From positions 1-46,550 of the forward strand of contig JAPLIE010000082.1 in assembly GCA_026389265.1 (NCBI GenBank): 46,550 bases of DNA. Reading direction: 5' to 3'. This stretch comes from Cyanobacteriota bacterium. Its GTDB lineage: Bacteria; Cyanobacteriota; Cyanobacteriia; PCC-6307; Cyanobiaceae. Shown one piece after another: positions 26,125 through 35,179 of this stretch. The notes under the pieces are model-generated. The model made no database searches. It was not told where the DNA came from and saw only the letters and a list, made by a program, of their open reading frames with translations. Position 1 is the stretch's first letter, and each line of letters opens with the position of its first letter. The position numbers and the translations under genes are program-made.

Positions 26125-26367
26125 ACGTTGGTACGCAGGGCGTCATGGGCACGCGCATCTGCTGACATCCAGGCACAATCCCCACATCAAACGGCATCTC
26201 TGGCGCGCCATGGCTTGTGGGGGTGTGGTCGTTCGCCAGTTGTTCGAGGAGCATCACTACTTCCACCACTTGTCCCTGGCAGGGCCAGTGGCCGCTGCCA
26301 TCGTCAGGCCTTGGCTCAGATTGAGCAGGCTGAAAGCTCATGCCATGCCCCCGCGGATCCTTGCTGG
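26125..26367. other. Intergenic stretch without recognised gene
   Basis: 243 bases between the NRPS stop and the convergent hepT stop. Short frames exist on both strands but none has recognisable protein character or a credible start. No strong terminator hairpin was found. Confidence 0.5.
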
Positions 26368-26844
26368 TCAATCCCACGGGCCTGTGAGCCAGCCCCGGAA
26401 GGCGTTCAGTTCACCCCGCAGCTCCGGCCAGAGGGAGAGGGCAAGGGTGCGCAGCCGCTCCACCGGCTCTGGTTGGAGCTCGTAGGCATAGAGATGCCGC
26501 ACCAGGTGGCGGAAGCGCAGCAACTCCTGCAATGAAGCGATGGAGGCCTCATGAAGCACGACGGGCCGCTCCTGAGAGGGCTGGCCCATGCGCTCGAGGA
26601 GTCGCCGATGCCAATCCTGCCCGTCGGGGGTGCCGCCATGGAGCACCCGGCTGATCTGCAGGAAGCACCGTTCGATTCCGGTGTAAAAGCTCTGTAGGCG
26701 CAGGGCTGCAGCGTCGATTCGCAGGCGATCGCCCGCCACGTCTCCCAGGGCAGCCAGGCTGTCCACTAGGGCATCGAGCTTGCGTTCCTCCACGGCCAGA
26801 TCCAGGGCTAGATCACGTAGTTGCTGGGGAGAGGGGGCCGCCAT
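26368..26844 (-). CDS. hepT: HepT-like HEPN-domain toxin
   Basis: The frame is open upstream to 27081, but the upstream part is antisense-like and overlaps the nucleotidyltransferase gene. The ATG at 26844 gives 158 residues and a clean start. The protein is helical and carries the HepT motif RX4HXY exactly (Arg112, His117, Tyr119 in RHLVRHLY). HepT is the HEPN ribonuclease toxin of type VII toxin-antitoxin systems, and the Tyr is the residue that MntA AMPylates to silence it. The motif is intact, so RNase activity is expected. It starts four bases after the mntA stop. An older annotation of this pair as nucleotidyltransferase plus substrate-binding protein describes the same arrangement. Confidence 0.78.
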   Translation of the reverse strand: MAAPSPQQLRDLALDLAVEERKLDALVDSLAALGDVAGDRLRIDAAALRLQSFYTGIERCFLQISRVLHGGTPDGQDWHRRLLERMGQPSQERPVVLHEASIASLQELLRFRHLVRHLYAYELQPEPVERLRTLALSLWPELRGELNAFRGWLTGPWD

Positions 26845-26848
26845 GGTT

Positions 26849-27238
26849 TCAGGTGAGGGCCATGGCCTGCCGCCGCAGGCGTTCTTGCCAGTGGCACGGC
26901 AGATCCTCCCAGCGCGCCAGGTCGATGGCGATGCCCTCCTGGCCGGCGTTGGCCAGGGATTGATCCACCACACCCTCCACAAGGCCCAACGCCTCCAGCT
27001 GGGCAGCGGCGGGCAGGCCCTCCACCACCAGATCCAGATCGGAGTGGCGCCGAAAGGAGCTGGCCTCACGCGCCGAACCAAACAACCAAACCCCCTCCAG
27101 CCCCGGCCAACGTTCTCTCAGGGCCTCCGCGGCCCGGCCCGCTGCCAGCAGCAACCGTTGCCGCCGTTCCTCCACAAGCCCCTGCTCCTGGCCCCAGCGC
27201 CGTTGCAAGTGCTCGTGATGAAGATCAACGGCAGCCAT
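26849..27238 (-). CDS. mntA: MntA-like minimal nucleotidyltransferase antitoxin
   Basis: A 129-residue minimal nucleotidyltransferase. FGS at 53-55 and DLD at 67-69 provide the GS...DxD metal/nucleotide site, and IDL near residue 104 likely gives the third carboxylate. The spacing between GS and DxD is 11 residues, one more than the canonical ten. MntA transfers AMP to the HepT tyrosine. The gene precedes hepT by four bases, the usual antitoxin-first order, so stoichiometry is likely set by coupling. ATG at 27238. It is divergent from rsmH, with about 126 bases between the starts. Confidence 0.8.
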   Translation of the reverse strand: MAAVDLHHEHLQRRWGQEQGLVEERRQRLLLAAGRAAEALRERWPGLEGVWLFGSAREASSFRRHSDLDLVVEGLPAAAQLEALGLVEGVVDQSLANAGQEGIAIDLARWEDLPCHWQERLRRQAMALT

Positions 27239-27364
27239 GGGAAAACGTTAAGGGAGTCCGCCAGTTGTTGAATGTCCAGCGCGAGGACCCAGGCGGTGAG
27301 ACCCTGATGCCATCCACCTTGGGCAAGCCGCCGTGCCCAGCGCAGCTCGTTGAGGAAAGACGGT

Positions 27365-28267
27365 ATGACCAGCCCCTTCATCCACCAGAGCGTCCTGGCC
27401 GCCGAGGTGGTGGAGGCCTTCGCCGGTTATCCCCCGGGTGATCTCGGTGGAGCCCCCCCCCTCCTGATCGACTGCACCCTCGGCGGCGGCGGCCACAGCG
27501 CCCTGCTGCTGGAGGCCCTTCCCAAATGGCAGCTGATCGGCCTCGACCAGGACCCAACCGCCCGGGCGGCGGCAGCCGCGCAGCTGGCGTCCTACGGCGA
27601 CCGGGTGCGGATCGAGGCCGCCAACTTCGGCACCTGGGCGCCGCCGGCGCACCAGCGCGCCGTGGCGGTGCTGGCGGATCTGGGCGTGAGCAGTCCCCAG
27701 CTGGATCGGGCCGAGCGGGGCTTCAGCTTCCGCGCTGAGGGGCCGATCGACATGCGCATGAATCCCGAGGCGGGCGAGAGCGCCGCCGAGCTGCTTGATC
27801 GGCTGGAAGAAGGGGCGCTGGCGGACCTGCTGTTTCAGTTCGGCGAGGAGCGCCTCTCGCGACGGATCGCCCGGCGGCTGGTGGCCGAACGGGAGGCGAA
27901 GCCCTGGCGGGAGCGCAGCACCGGCGAGCTGGCCTATGCCGTGGCCGGTTGCTATCCACCGAAGGCCCGCCACGGCCGCATCCATCCCGCCACCCGCAGC
28001 TTCCAGGCGTTGCGCATCGCCGTGAACGATGAGTTGGGCGCCCTGGAGCGGCTGCTGCGCCATGCCCCCGACTGGCTGGAGCCCGGCGGCCTGCTGGCGA
28101 TCATCAGCTTCCATTCGCTCGAAGACCGATTGGTGAAACAGGCCTTCCTGGCCGACGGGCGGCTGGAGCGGATCACCCGCCGGCCGTTGGTTGCTGATCC
28201 GGCCGAGGCGGAGGCCAATCCCCGCAGCCGTTCCGCCAAGCTGCGGGTGGCCCGCCGCTTGCCATGA
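27365..28267 (+). CDS. rsmH: 16S rRNA (cytosine-1402-N4)-methyltransferase RsmH
   Basis: The 300-residue protein begins [15 protein letters not shown]. It has the SAM-binding motif [14 protein letters not shown] (~37-50), DQDPTA, the [12 protein letters not shown] segment, and the family-specific ends [16 protein letters not shown] and [12 protein letters not shown]. RsmH (MraW) methylates N4 of C1402 in 16S rRNA, tuning the ribosomal P site. The ATG at 27365 fits the family start better than the in-frame TTG at 27350. Unlike in many bacteria it is not in a cell-wall (mra) cluster. Its stop overlaps the start of the DUF456 gene by four bases (ATGA). Confidence 0.95.
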   Translation: MTSPFIHQSVLAAEVVEAFAGYPPGDLGGAPPLLIDCTLGGGGHSALLLEALPKWQLIGLDQDPTARAAAAAQLASYGDRVRIEAANFGTWAPPAHQRAVAVLADLGVSSPQLDRAERGFSFRAEGPIDMRMNPEAGESAAELLDRLEEGALADLLFQFGEERLSRRIARRLVAEREAKPWRERSTGELAYAVAGCYPPKARHGRIHPATRSFQALRIAVNDELGALERLLRHAPDWLEPGGLLAIISFHSLEDRLVKQAFLADGRLERITRRPLVADPAEAEANPRSRSAKLRVARRLP

Positions 28268-28953
28268 CCCTTCCCGAATCCCTTCCTGCTCTGCTGCACG
28301 GGCTCAGGCACGGACCTCTCCTGGTCGGGCCGTCGTTTCTGATTCACCCGGCGGCCCTGGCCCTGCCCTCGCTGCCCCCCCTCCCCTGGCACCCCTCTTT
28401 ACCGGGGCTGCACCGGGCCGATCTGGCCTGGTGGGGTGCCCTGCTGATCCAGCTCCTGGCGATTCCTGGCACTCTGCTGCCGGTGCTGCCGGGCCTGGCC
28501 CTGCTGCCCCTGGGGGCCCTGGTCTGGTGCTTGGCGGTGGGGTTCGCCGCCGGCTGGCCCACCCTTGCCCTCGCGTTGCTGCTGCTGCTGCTGGGCTGGG
28601 GTGCCGATGCCCTCGGCCTGGTGCTGGGCGCGGCCCGCATGCAGGCCACCCGCTGGGCCTACATCGGCTCGGGCATCGGCCTGTTGGTGGGTTTGCTGGG
28701 CCTGTTGCCGGCCCTGCCGGTGGGCGGACCGCTGGTGGGTGCCCTGGTGGGGCCGTTGCTGGGGGCCAGCGTGGGGGAACTGTTGAGTGCCCCCACCTCC
28801 CTGGGGCCCCTCGGCCTGCTGCGCCTGAAGCGCTCCCTACTGGTGGGCCTGGCGGTGGTGGCCGGCATGCTGGTGAGCCGCTTCGCCCAGTTCCTGCTCT
28901 CCCTGGTGGGTGTGGTCGGATTCGTGCTGCTGAGCACCGGGGTGTTCGGCTGA
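28264..28953 (+). CDS. DUF456 family membrane protein
   Basis: A 229-residue hydrophobic protein with an N-terminal extension of ~50 residues. It then shows the DUF456 pattern: a Pro-rich helix [20 protein letters not shown], a GWGADALG segment, and Gly-rich membrane helices with the [11 protein letters not shown] element, ending in a C-terminal hydrophobic helix. About five membrane segments are visible. Function is unknown for the family. ATG overlaps the rsmH stop, so expression is probably coupled. The N-terminal extension is low-complexity and the true start could be further in. Confidence 0.8.
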   Translation: MTLPESLPALLHGLRHGPLLVGPSFLIHPAALALPSLPPLPWHPSLPGLHRADLAWWGALLIQLLAIPGTLLPVLPGLALLPLGALVWCLAVGFAAGWPTLALALLLLLLGWGADALGLVLGAARMQATRWAYIGSGIGLLVGLLGLLPALPVGGPLVGALVGPLLGASVGELLSAPTSLGPLGLLRLKRSLLVGLAVVAGMLVSRFAQFLLSLVGVVGFVLLSTGVFG

Positions 28954-28991
28954 TCCGCTAGGGCTGTTGAATGAAGGCTGCTGAATCAACG

Positions 28992-29015
28992 TCGCCGGCC
29001 CGTCTTGGCTGGCGA
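28992..29015. terminator. Hairpin between two convergent genes, likely bidirectional terminator
   Basis: A 9-bp stem (TCGCCGGCC/GGCTGGCGA, one G-U pair) with a 6-base loop CGTCTT lies 38 bases after the DUF456 stop and 9 bases before the convergent stop. A short T-containing tail follows. Confidence 0.55.
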
Positions 29016-29023
29016 TTGGATCT

Positions 29024-29806
29024 TCAGACCGACTCCGCCTTCACCAGATGGCGATAGGCCGCGGTGGAGATGCAGCTGCTCACGGGCCAGGCCACCATCA
29101 AGCCCATGCCAAAGGTCACCAGGCCCATGGCGAGCAGCAGGAGCTTGATCACCCCTAGCAGCAGCAGCAGCAGCCACTGGGGATCCACCAGGCCGCGACC
29201 CCGCTGCACGGTCGCCATCCCGGTGCGGTTCTCCAGCAGGGCGATCTGGGAGATGAATTGCTGGTTCACGCCGTAATACAGCAGGGCCACGAGCATCAGC
29301 CCCAGCAGCAGGATCACCAGCAGGCCCACCAGCAACAGCGGCAGTCCGAGGGTGGCCTCCGTGAGTTGGAGGCCGCCCCGCTCCAGCAGCCAGGCCACCC
29401 CGATGGCCCCCGCCAGCACCACCACCACCACCAGCAGCGGGATCGACAGCAGGGTGGTCAGGGCGATCCAGGCCCCGAACACCCGGCGGAACCCCAATCC
29501 ATCCCAGCGCAGCAGGCTTCCCAGGGTGGGACGTTCCCCCGCCAGGGCCTGCCAGGCGCCCCTGACCATGCCCACATTCCCCCAGCAGCTCACCGCCAGG
29601 CTGGCGGCCAGACCCACCAGGAACAGCAACCAGTCGCCAACCCCCAGGGTTTCGCCCCGGGCACCCCGCAGCACCTGCTCCTGAAGCGGCTGCAACAGGA
29701 TCTGTAACCCGGTGAGCAGCAGGGCGAACAACACGAAACTCCAGGGAGCCCTGCAGAACGCTGTCCAGCCGTCGTGGACGGCATCCCCAATGTTGAGGCG
29801 CTTCAT
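29024..29806 (-). CDS. Multi-pass membrane protein of unknown function
   Basis: A 260-residue protein starting MKRLNIGDAVHDGWTAF, then about six hydrophobic segments with glycine- and valine-rich helices (e.g. LLVVVVVLAGAIGVAWLL). The opening amphipathic IGDAxxxGWxxF followed by membrane helices resembles DUF975-like or glycerophosphodiesterase-membrane-domain-like proteins. I cannot assign a function. The frame is open upstream to 30013, overlapping the desulfurase gene. ATG 29806 fits the hydrophobic profile best, and ATGs at 29842/29845 are alternatives. Confidence 0.65.
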   Translation of the reverse strand: MKRLNIGDAVHDGWTAFCRAPWSFVLFALLLTGLQILLQPLQEQVLRGARGETLGVGDWLLFLVGLAASLAVSCWGNVGMVRGAWQALAGERPTLGSLLRWDGLGFRRVFGAWIALTTLLSIPLLVVVVVLAGAIGVAWLLERGGLQLTEATLGLPLLLVGLLVILLLGLMLVALLYYGVNQQFISQIALLENRTGMATVQRGRGLVDPQWLLLLLLGVIKLLLLAMGLVTFGMGLMVAWPVSSCISTAAYRHLVKAESV

Positions 29807-29867
29807 GGCGGGCCCGCCGAAGCCTCCGCTGCTGGGCGCCATCATCAGAACGCTTGGAACTACAAGG

Positions 29868-31010
29868 CTAGGGAGTGCGGCGAAGCTCGGCCACCGCTCC
29901 GTCCACGGCGGCGATGGCGGCCGTGACCTCCGCGGCCTGCGTGGCGCGGCCCAGGCCGAAGCGGATCGAGGCGGCCGCCTCCTGGCGGCTGCGCCCCAGG
30001 GCCGCCAACACATGGGAGGGGCTTCCCTGGCTGCAGGCCGACCCGCTGCTCACCGCCAGGTGGCGCCGCAGCAGCTGGTGCAGGCGGGTGCCATCCACCC
30101 CCCCCACGCCCACGTTCAGGTTGTGGGCCAGCCGCGCGCTGGGATGGCCGTTGAGGGTCATGCCGCCGAGGGCTTCGAGGGCTTCCCAGAGCTGGTCCCG
30201 CAGGGCCCCGAGCCGTTCGGCCCGGGCCTCCCGGTCGGCCAGGGCCAGCTCCAGCGCCGCCCCCAGGCCCACCACCAGGGGCACCGGCACGGTGCCGGCC
30301 CGCAGGCCGCCCTCCTGGCCGCCGCCATGCTGCTGGGCGGCCAGCGCCACCCCGGGGCGGCGCACCAGGGCCCCCACTCCCTTGGGGCCGTAGAGCTTGT
30401 GGCCGCTGATCCCCAGCAGGTCGATGCCCAGCTCCTCCATGGCCAGGGGGATGTGGCCCACGGCCTGGGCGCCGTCGCAGTGGAACAGGGCACCCCGATC
30501 GCGGCAGAGGGCCCCAATGGCAGCCAGGGGCTGCAGCACGCCGATTTCATTGTTGGCGGCCATCACCGACACCAGCAGGGTGTCGGGGCCCACGGCGGCG
30601 GCGAGTTGCTCCAGGTCCACCAGGCCGTCGGGCTGCACCGGCAGCACGGTGAGGGGGAAGCCGCGGCGGGCCAGCCAGGCGAGGGGATCGAGCACGGCCC
30701 GGTGCTCGGTGGCCAGGGTCACCAGGCCCCGGCGGCGCTCGCGCCGCTCCTCGGCGGCCTCGGCCACGCCCTTGAGGGCCAGGTTGGCGGCCTCCGTGGC
30801 GCCGCTGGTGAAGATCACCCCCTCGGCTCTGCCGCCTACGGCGGCGGCCACCCTGCTGCGGGCCAGTTCGAGGGCGGCGGCGGCCTCCAAAGAAGGCCGG
30901 TGCAGACGGCTGGAGGGATTGCCGAAGTGGTCGTTCCACCAGGGGGCCATGGCCGCCACCACCGCCGGATCGCAGGGGGTGGTGGCGTGGTGGTCGAGGT
31001 AGGCGAGCAT
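29868..31010 (-). CDS. Cysteine desulfurase (NifS/IscS class)
   Basis: A 380-residue PLP enzyme. It has the start YLDHHATTP, the TSGATEAANLAL cofactor loop, TEHRAVLDP with the stacking His, CDGAQAVGH with the PLP-binding Asp, and SGHKLYGPKG carrying the Schiff-base Lys. SSGSACSQGSPSH contains the catalytic Cys in a group I-type extended loop. It mobilises sulfur from cysteine for Fe-S clusters, thiamine and tRNA thiolation. No isc or suf partners are adjacent, so its specific role is open. ATG at 31010, only 20 bases from the divergent secreted-protein gene, so the two starts share a very short promoter region. Confidence 0.93.
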   Translation of the reverse strand: MLAYLDHHATTPCDPAVVAAMAPWWNDHFGNPSSRLHRPSLEAAAALELARSRVAAAVGGRAEGVIFTSGATEAANLALKGVAEAAEERRERRRGLVTLATEHRAVLDPLAWLARRGFPLTVLPVQPDGLVDLEQLAAAVGPDTLLVSVMAANNEIGVLQPLAAIGALCRDRGALFHCDGAQAVGHIPLAMEELGIDLLGISGHKLYGPKGVGALVRRPGVALAAQQHGGGQEGGLRAGTVPVPLVVGLGAALELALADREARAERLGALRDQLWEALEALGGMTLNGHPSARLAHNLNVGVGGVDGTRLHQLLRRHLAVSSGSACSQGSPSHVLAALGRSRQEAAASIRFGLGRATQAAEVTAAIAAVDGAVAELRRTP

Positions 31011-31030
31011 GGGCCCATGCTGGCAAGGCC

Positions 31031-31585
31031 ATGGCCAACCCCGCCATTCCCATCCCCCCCTTCACGGCCGCCCCGGGCCGGCCCAATCCTCGCCGCGGCG
31101 CCCCTGCCCGCTGGCTGGGGCTTGCCCTCCTGGTCCTGGCGGCGGGGTCCCTGCGGGCGGAACCGGCCCCGAGGCCAGCCGATCTGCTGGTGGTGCAGGA
31201 AAAAAACACCTTCCAGGGGCCTGAAACCATCGGTGTCTATGGCCGGGTGGTGGAACCGGGGCGACCGGGGCAGTGGCGGATCAAGCTCTGGCGCGAAAAG
31301 GTCGATCGGCTGGTGCTTGATTCCGAGTCGATCGACTGCCGCCCGGGCCATGCCACCCGCATCGGCAGCGTCGACAACCGGGTGGTGGTGCAGACCCTCA
31401 ATCCCGGTGGGCTGATCACCCCGGCCAACCGCCTCGACCACCTGATCTGGTGGGCCACCTGCGCCCCGGACCAGGCCGGTCGGGATCCGGAGCTGCTCAC
31501 GCCCGTGGCCCGCCGCCTTGGTTTCGATGGCCAGCAGCAGGAAAGCCTGATCGTGTTGCCCGGCCAGGCCCGGCCCCACCCCTGA
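31031..31585 (+). CDS. Conserved secreted/periplasmic hypothetical protein
   Basis: The 184-residue protein has a basic N-terminus, a hydrophobic core at ~28-42 (WLGLALLVLAAGS) and a likely signal peptidase site after SLRA. The mature part is beta-rich (WRIKLWREKVDRLVLDS, VDNRVVVQTLNPGG, then LDHLIWWATC) with two Cys that could form a disulfide. No family motif is recognised; such proteins are common and uncharacterised in picocyanobacteria. ATG 31031 is supported by the signal sequence. Confidence 0.65.
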   Translation: MANPAIPIPPFTAAPGRPNPRRGAPARWLGLALLVLAAGSLRAEPAPRPADLLVVQEKNTFQGPETIGVYGRVVEPGRPGQWRIKLWREKVDRLVLDSESIDCRPGHATRIGSVDNRVVVQTLNPGGLITPANRLDHLIWWATCAPDQAGRDPELLTPVARRLGFDGQQQESLIVLPGQARPHP

Positions 31586-31650
31586 GGCCCCACCCCAGAG
31601 GCCCTGCCTATGGGGTGCCCAAAGCGGCCCGCCTCGATAGATTTCCGCCC

Positions 31651-32415
31651 ATGGTCAACCCTCCCCCCACCGGCGCCGCCGGCCTGCCCGATCCCGAAGC
31701 CGCCGCTGCGGAGGTCGTCCCCGCTGCACCGGTGCGGTTGCTCCTGGTTGACGACGAACCGGGCTTGCGCACCGCCGTGAAGGCCTACCTCGAAGACGAG
31801 GGCTTTTTGGTGACCACCGCCAACGATGGCGAGGAGGGCTGGACCACGGCCCAGACCCTGATGCCCGATGTGGTGATCACCGACGTGATGATGCCCCGCT
31901 GCGATGGCTACGGCCTGCTCAAGCGACTGCGGGGCGATGAGCGGCTGGGGGGCACCCCGGTGATCTTCCTCACCGCCAAGGGCATGACGGCCGACCGCAT
32001 CGCCGGCTTCCAGGCCGGCGCCGATGACTACATCCCCAAGCCCTTCGATCCCGATGAACTGGTGGCCCGGGTGCGCAATGTGGTGCGCCGCCAGGAGCGC
32101 CTGCTGGCCGAGGCGGCCCGCTTCGCCGACGCCGACATCGGCGCCATGGCCAAGCAGATCACCGAGATCCGCTCGATGCTCGGCACCGGCGGCGTCAAGA
32201 AGGCCACCCCCGATGTGAAGCTCGACTTCACCCCCCGCGAGGCCAGCGTGCTGCAGCTGGTGGCCGAGGGAATGATGAACAAGGAGATCGCCCGGCGGCT
32301 GGAAACCTCGATCCGCAACGTCGAGAAGTACGTGAGCCGCCTGTTCATCAAGACCGGCACCGCCAGCCGCACCGAGCTGGTGCGCTTTGCCCTTGAACAC
32401 GGCTTGGTGGAGTGA
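31651..32415 (+). CDS. NarL/LuxR-type two-component response regulator (Ycf29-like)
   Basis: 254 residues. A Pro/Ala-rich leader is followed by a receiver domain: acidic pair Asp34/Asp35, phospho-acceptor Asp78 in VVITDVMMP, Thr108, and the Lys in YIPKPFD. After a linker with a helical EAARFADADIGAMAKQI segment comes a C-terminal LuxR helix-turn-helix (FTPREASVLQLVAEGMMNKE to SIRNVEKYVSRLF). It should be a phosphorylation-controlled transcription factor. The domain order and linker fit the cyanobacterial/plastid Ycf29 (TctD-like) group, but that identity is tentative. No sensor kinase is adjacent. ATG 31651 is chosen because the longer frame upstream overlaps the secreted-protein gene. Confidence 0.85.
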   Translation: MVNPPPTGAAGLPDPEAAAAEVVPAAPVRLLLVDDEPGLRTAVKAYLEDEGFLVTTANDGEEGWTTAQTLMPDVVITDVMMPRCDGYGLLKRLRGDERLGGTPVIFLTAKGMTADRIAGFQAGADDYIPKPFDPDELVARVRNVVRRQERLLAEAARFADADIGAMAKQITEIRSMLGTGGVKKATPDVKLDFTPREASVLQLVAEGMMNKEIARRLETSIRNVEKYVSRLFIKTGTASRTELVRFALEHGLVE

Positions 32416-32520
32416 GGTGCTGGGCGGCGCCGGCGTACCCCTGCCTCAGGGCAGATCGCTGGCGTGCTCCGCAGCGTTGATCCAGCTCTCCCCGGCAGGC
32501 CCATGCCAGGGCCCCTTGGG

Positions 32521-33651
32521 ATGACCCTAGGCAGCAGGCGATCGGCGCCCCCTGGCTGGCTACCTGAGGCCCCCAACCAGGGTTGGATCTACCGCGACCG
32601 GGTAACGCCCGAGCAGGCGGGGATGGCGGCGAGCGCGTTCTACGCCGGCCGCCACCGTCATTCGGATCGGGCCACCTGGGGGGTGCGCCTGGCGCTTGGT
32701 GAGATCCGGCGCAACGGCCAGGTGCTGCTGGAGGATTCCCTTTTGGATGCCGGCGACCGGCTGGCCTGGCACCGCCCCCCCTGGCTGGAGGGCGCCGTGC
32801 CGGCCACCTGGGCCGTGGTCTACGACGACGGTGACCTTCATGTGATCGATAAACCCGCCGGGCTGCAGGTGCTGCCGGCCGGCGGCTGGCTGGAGCACAC
32901 GGTGCTGCGGTTGCTGGAGGGGCGCCTTGGCGGGGAGGGGCCGGGCATCCCTCGGCCGGTGCACCGGCTGGGGCGGTTCACCAGCGGCTTGCTGGTGTGT
33001 GCCCGCCGGCCGCAAACGCGGGCCTGGTTGAGCGCCCGCCTGCGGGAGAGCACGGCCGCTGGGCTGGGCAGCCCCGCTACCCCCCAGGAGACGGAGGCGC
33101 CCAACGCTGGTGCGGCAGATGGTTGGGATCGGGCCGTCCGTGCTGACGGTGCTTTCAACCCGGAGGGGGACGGTGGTGTGGGCGGCGAAGGCGACCTGGC
33201 TGGCCCGGTGGCCGAGGGTGGTTGCCGCAAGCTCTACCGGGCCCTGCTGGTGCCCGGGGTGCTGGCGCTGGAGCCGGGGGAATCGCTGCCGATCTCCACG
33301 CCGATCGGTCGTCGCCCCCATCCCCAGCTGGGCCAGATCTGGTGCGCCGCTGATGGCAGCCACAGCGGCGACCTCGCCGCCCGCAGCACCCTCACCCTGG
33401 AGGAGCGCGCCGCCGGTGCCGACCTGGTGCAGGTGGCCATCGCCAGCGGCCGCCCCCATCAGATCCGCATCCACTGCGCCGCGGTAGGGGCCCCCCTGCT
33501 GGGGGATCCCCTCTACGGACCTGGCGGGTTAGCGGCCGCGGCGGCCCGCCCCGGTGATGGGGGCTACCGATTGCAGGCCTGGCGTCTGTCGTTGGAACGG
33601 CCTGGAGGGGGGCGGTTGGAGCTGGAGGCGCCGCGGGCGTTGGGGCGGTGA
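32521..33651 (+). CDS. RluA-family pseudouridine synthase-like protein lacking the usual catalytic Asp
   Basis: About 376 residues. An N-terminal S4-like region (~20-80) is followed by the RluA core: VIDKPAGLQVLPAGG, the active-site loop, KLYRALLVPG, and SGRPHQIRIHCAAVGAPLLGDPLYG. In the active-site loop the family HRLDxxTSG reads HRLGRFTSG, the Gly codon being GGG at 32971-32973, so the catalytic Asp is replaced. A ~55-residue Gly/Ala-rich insertion lies between the loop and KLYRAL. Some plant/cyanobacterial relatives share an HRLGxxTSG reading as far as I recall, so this may be a lineage variant rather than decay. The frame opens at GTG 32464; ATGs at 32503 and 32521 are more plausible. Confidence 0.82.
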   Translation: MTLGSRRSAPPGWLPEAPNQGWIYRDRVTPEQAGMAASAFYAGRHRHSDRATWGVRLALGEIRRNGQVLLEDSLLDAGDRLAWHRPPWLEGAVPATWAVVYDDGDLHVIDKPAGLQVLPAGGWLEHTVLRLLEGRLGGEGPGIPRPVHRLGRFTSGLLVCARRPQTRAWLSARLRESTAAGLGSPATPQETEAPNAGAADGWDRAVRADGAFNPEGDGGVGGEGDLAGPVAEGGCRKLYRALLVPGVLALEPGESLPISTPIGRRPHPQLGQIWCAADGSHSGDLAARSTLTLEERAAGADLVQVAIASGRPHQIRIHCAAVGAPLLGDPLYGPGGLAAAAARPGDGGYRLQAWRLSLERPGGGRLELEAPRALGR

Positions 33652-33798
33652 AACTCAACGGCCCGATGGGTTAGCGGGCCACGTCCAACGGGCAACGCTG
33701 GACAGGGTTGTTTCGCCGCGACCATGGCGCCTAGCTGGTCTCCATTCGCCCCTGCTGCTCTGATGGGTCCCGTCCACCTCGCTTTGCAGCATCCGGCC

Positions 33799-35145
33799 AT
33801 GGCCACCGCCGTTGAGGATCCCAGGGCCCTGAAGCGCTCCCTCGGCACCCTGCCGCTGATCGCCCAGTCGCTCGCTGGCATTGGCCTCACCCTTACGGCC
33901 GTGGTCAACATCCCGTTGATCGTTGCCACCGCCGGTACCAGCACCTGGATCTGCTATCTGATCGCCGCTTTGGCGGTTGTGCTGGTCAGCGAGACCCTGC
34001 TGCTGTTTCGCCGCCATCCGTCCGGCGCCGAGGGCATCGCTGCTTTTGTGGCCCTGGGGCTGGGGGAGGCCTGGGGGGGCATGGCCGCCTGGGGGCTGTT
34101 GCTGGCCTATGGCAGTGCTGCCGTCTGTTGTCTGGCCGTGTTTGGCCAATACTTCGATGGCCTCCTGCGCCGGCTCGACCTGACCCTGCTGCCGGTGCTG
34201 GGATTCGTGGCCGGAGCCCTGATCTGTCTGGTGCTGGCCCGTCGCAACGCCCGCCTGTCGGGCTTCCTGATGCTGGGCACCGAGGCGATTTCCACCACGA
34301 TCGTGCTGGGACTCTGTGCCGTATTGGCGCTCAAAGGGGCTGGAGGGGCCGCCGCTGCCACCCCTTTGCAGACCTCAGCGATCCCGCAGCAGGTGAGCTC
34401 CGGGCTGGTGATCGCCCTGCTCAGCTTCGCCGGGTTCGAGAGTGCGGCAACCCTCGGTGCCGAAGCCCTCGACCCGGAGCGTTCCGTGCCCCGGGCCTTG
34501 CGCAGCTCGGTGCTGATCACGGCGGCGGTGTTTCTGGTCTGGAGTTATTTGCTCACCCTGGGGCTCGAACAGTTGCCGGTGGCCGTGCGCCAAGGCCCGG
34601 AGGCCCTCCCCGCCTTGGCCGATCACCTCGGCCGACCGGGTGCCGGCGTGATGATCGAGATCGGCGCCTTGCTTTGCACGTTCGGCAGCAGCCTCGCCCT
34701 GCTGAGTTGCCTGGGGCGTGTTGGTTTTGCCCTGGCTCGCCAGGGGGTTCTCCCCCGTCGGCTATCGGTGGTGCACCGTCGCTTTGGCACCCCGGCCCGC
34801 GCCATCACACTGGGGACCGCGGTGGCTGTCGTTGTGGGGCTGACGCTGGCGCGCCTGGGCATGACGCCCGACGCGATCTACGACCTCTGTGGTGGCTTTT
34901 CGTCCCTTGCCTTCCTGCTGGCCTACCTGCTGGTGGCCATCGCCGGTTGGCGCCATGGATCGGAGGGGGTTTCCTGGGCCCGGGTGCGCGGCATCTGTGG
35001 GGGCAGCGCCTTGGTGCTGATCGCCATTCTGGTGGCCTTCCTCGCGGGGGCGGTGGCCTCCCAGGGCGCCATGTTGATCTGGTTTGCGGGGCTCACGGCA
35101 ATCGGCGCCCTGCTGGTGCGTCGCGGCCGGCTGCCGTCGGCCTGA
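33799..35145 (+). CDS. APC-superfamily amino acid permease-like transporter
   Basis: About 448 residues with twelve or so hydrophobic segments. The first, LPLIAQSLAGIGLTLTAVVNIPLI, carries the small-residue unwound helix typical of APC carriers. Segment 6 contains LSFAGFESAATLGAEALDPER, matching the conserved FxGFE...EA.P motif. It therefore transports an amino acid, amine or related small molecule across the plasma membrane; the substrate is unknown. ATG 33799 is preferred; the frame extends to 33724. The gene stands alone, followed by a stretch of relic coding sequence. Confidence 0.82.
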   Translation: MATAVEDPRALKRSLGTLPLIAQSLAGIGLTLTAVVNIPLIVATAGTSTWICYLIAALAVVLVSETLLLFRRHPSGAEGIAAFVALGLGEAWGGMAAWGLLLAYGSAAVCCLAVFGQYFDGLLRRLDLTLLPVLGFVAGALICLVLARRNARLSGFLMLGTEAISTTIVLGLCAVLALKGAGGAAAATPLQTSAIPQQVSSGLVIALLSFAGFESAATLGAEALDPERSVPRALRSSVLITAAVFLVWSYLLTLGLEQLPVAVRQGPEALPALADHLGRPGAGVMIEIGALLCTFGSSLALLSCLGRVGFALARQGVLPRRLSVVHRRFGTPARAITLGTAVAVVVGLTLARLGMTPDAIYDLCGGFSSLAFLLAYLLVAIAGWRHGSEGVSWARVRGICGGSALVLIAILVAFLAGAVASQGAMLIWFAGLTAIGALLVRRGRLPSA

Positions 35146-35179
35146 GGGTTGGGCTGGCAGGCTGGCCCTGGAGCAAGCC

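Noticed and set aside
26057-26377. Minus-strand frame in the gap after the NRPS, considered as a transposase remnant
   Set aside because: No transposase motif, no inverted repeats, and overlap with the NRPS end; not supportable.
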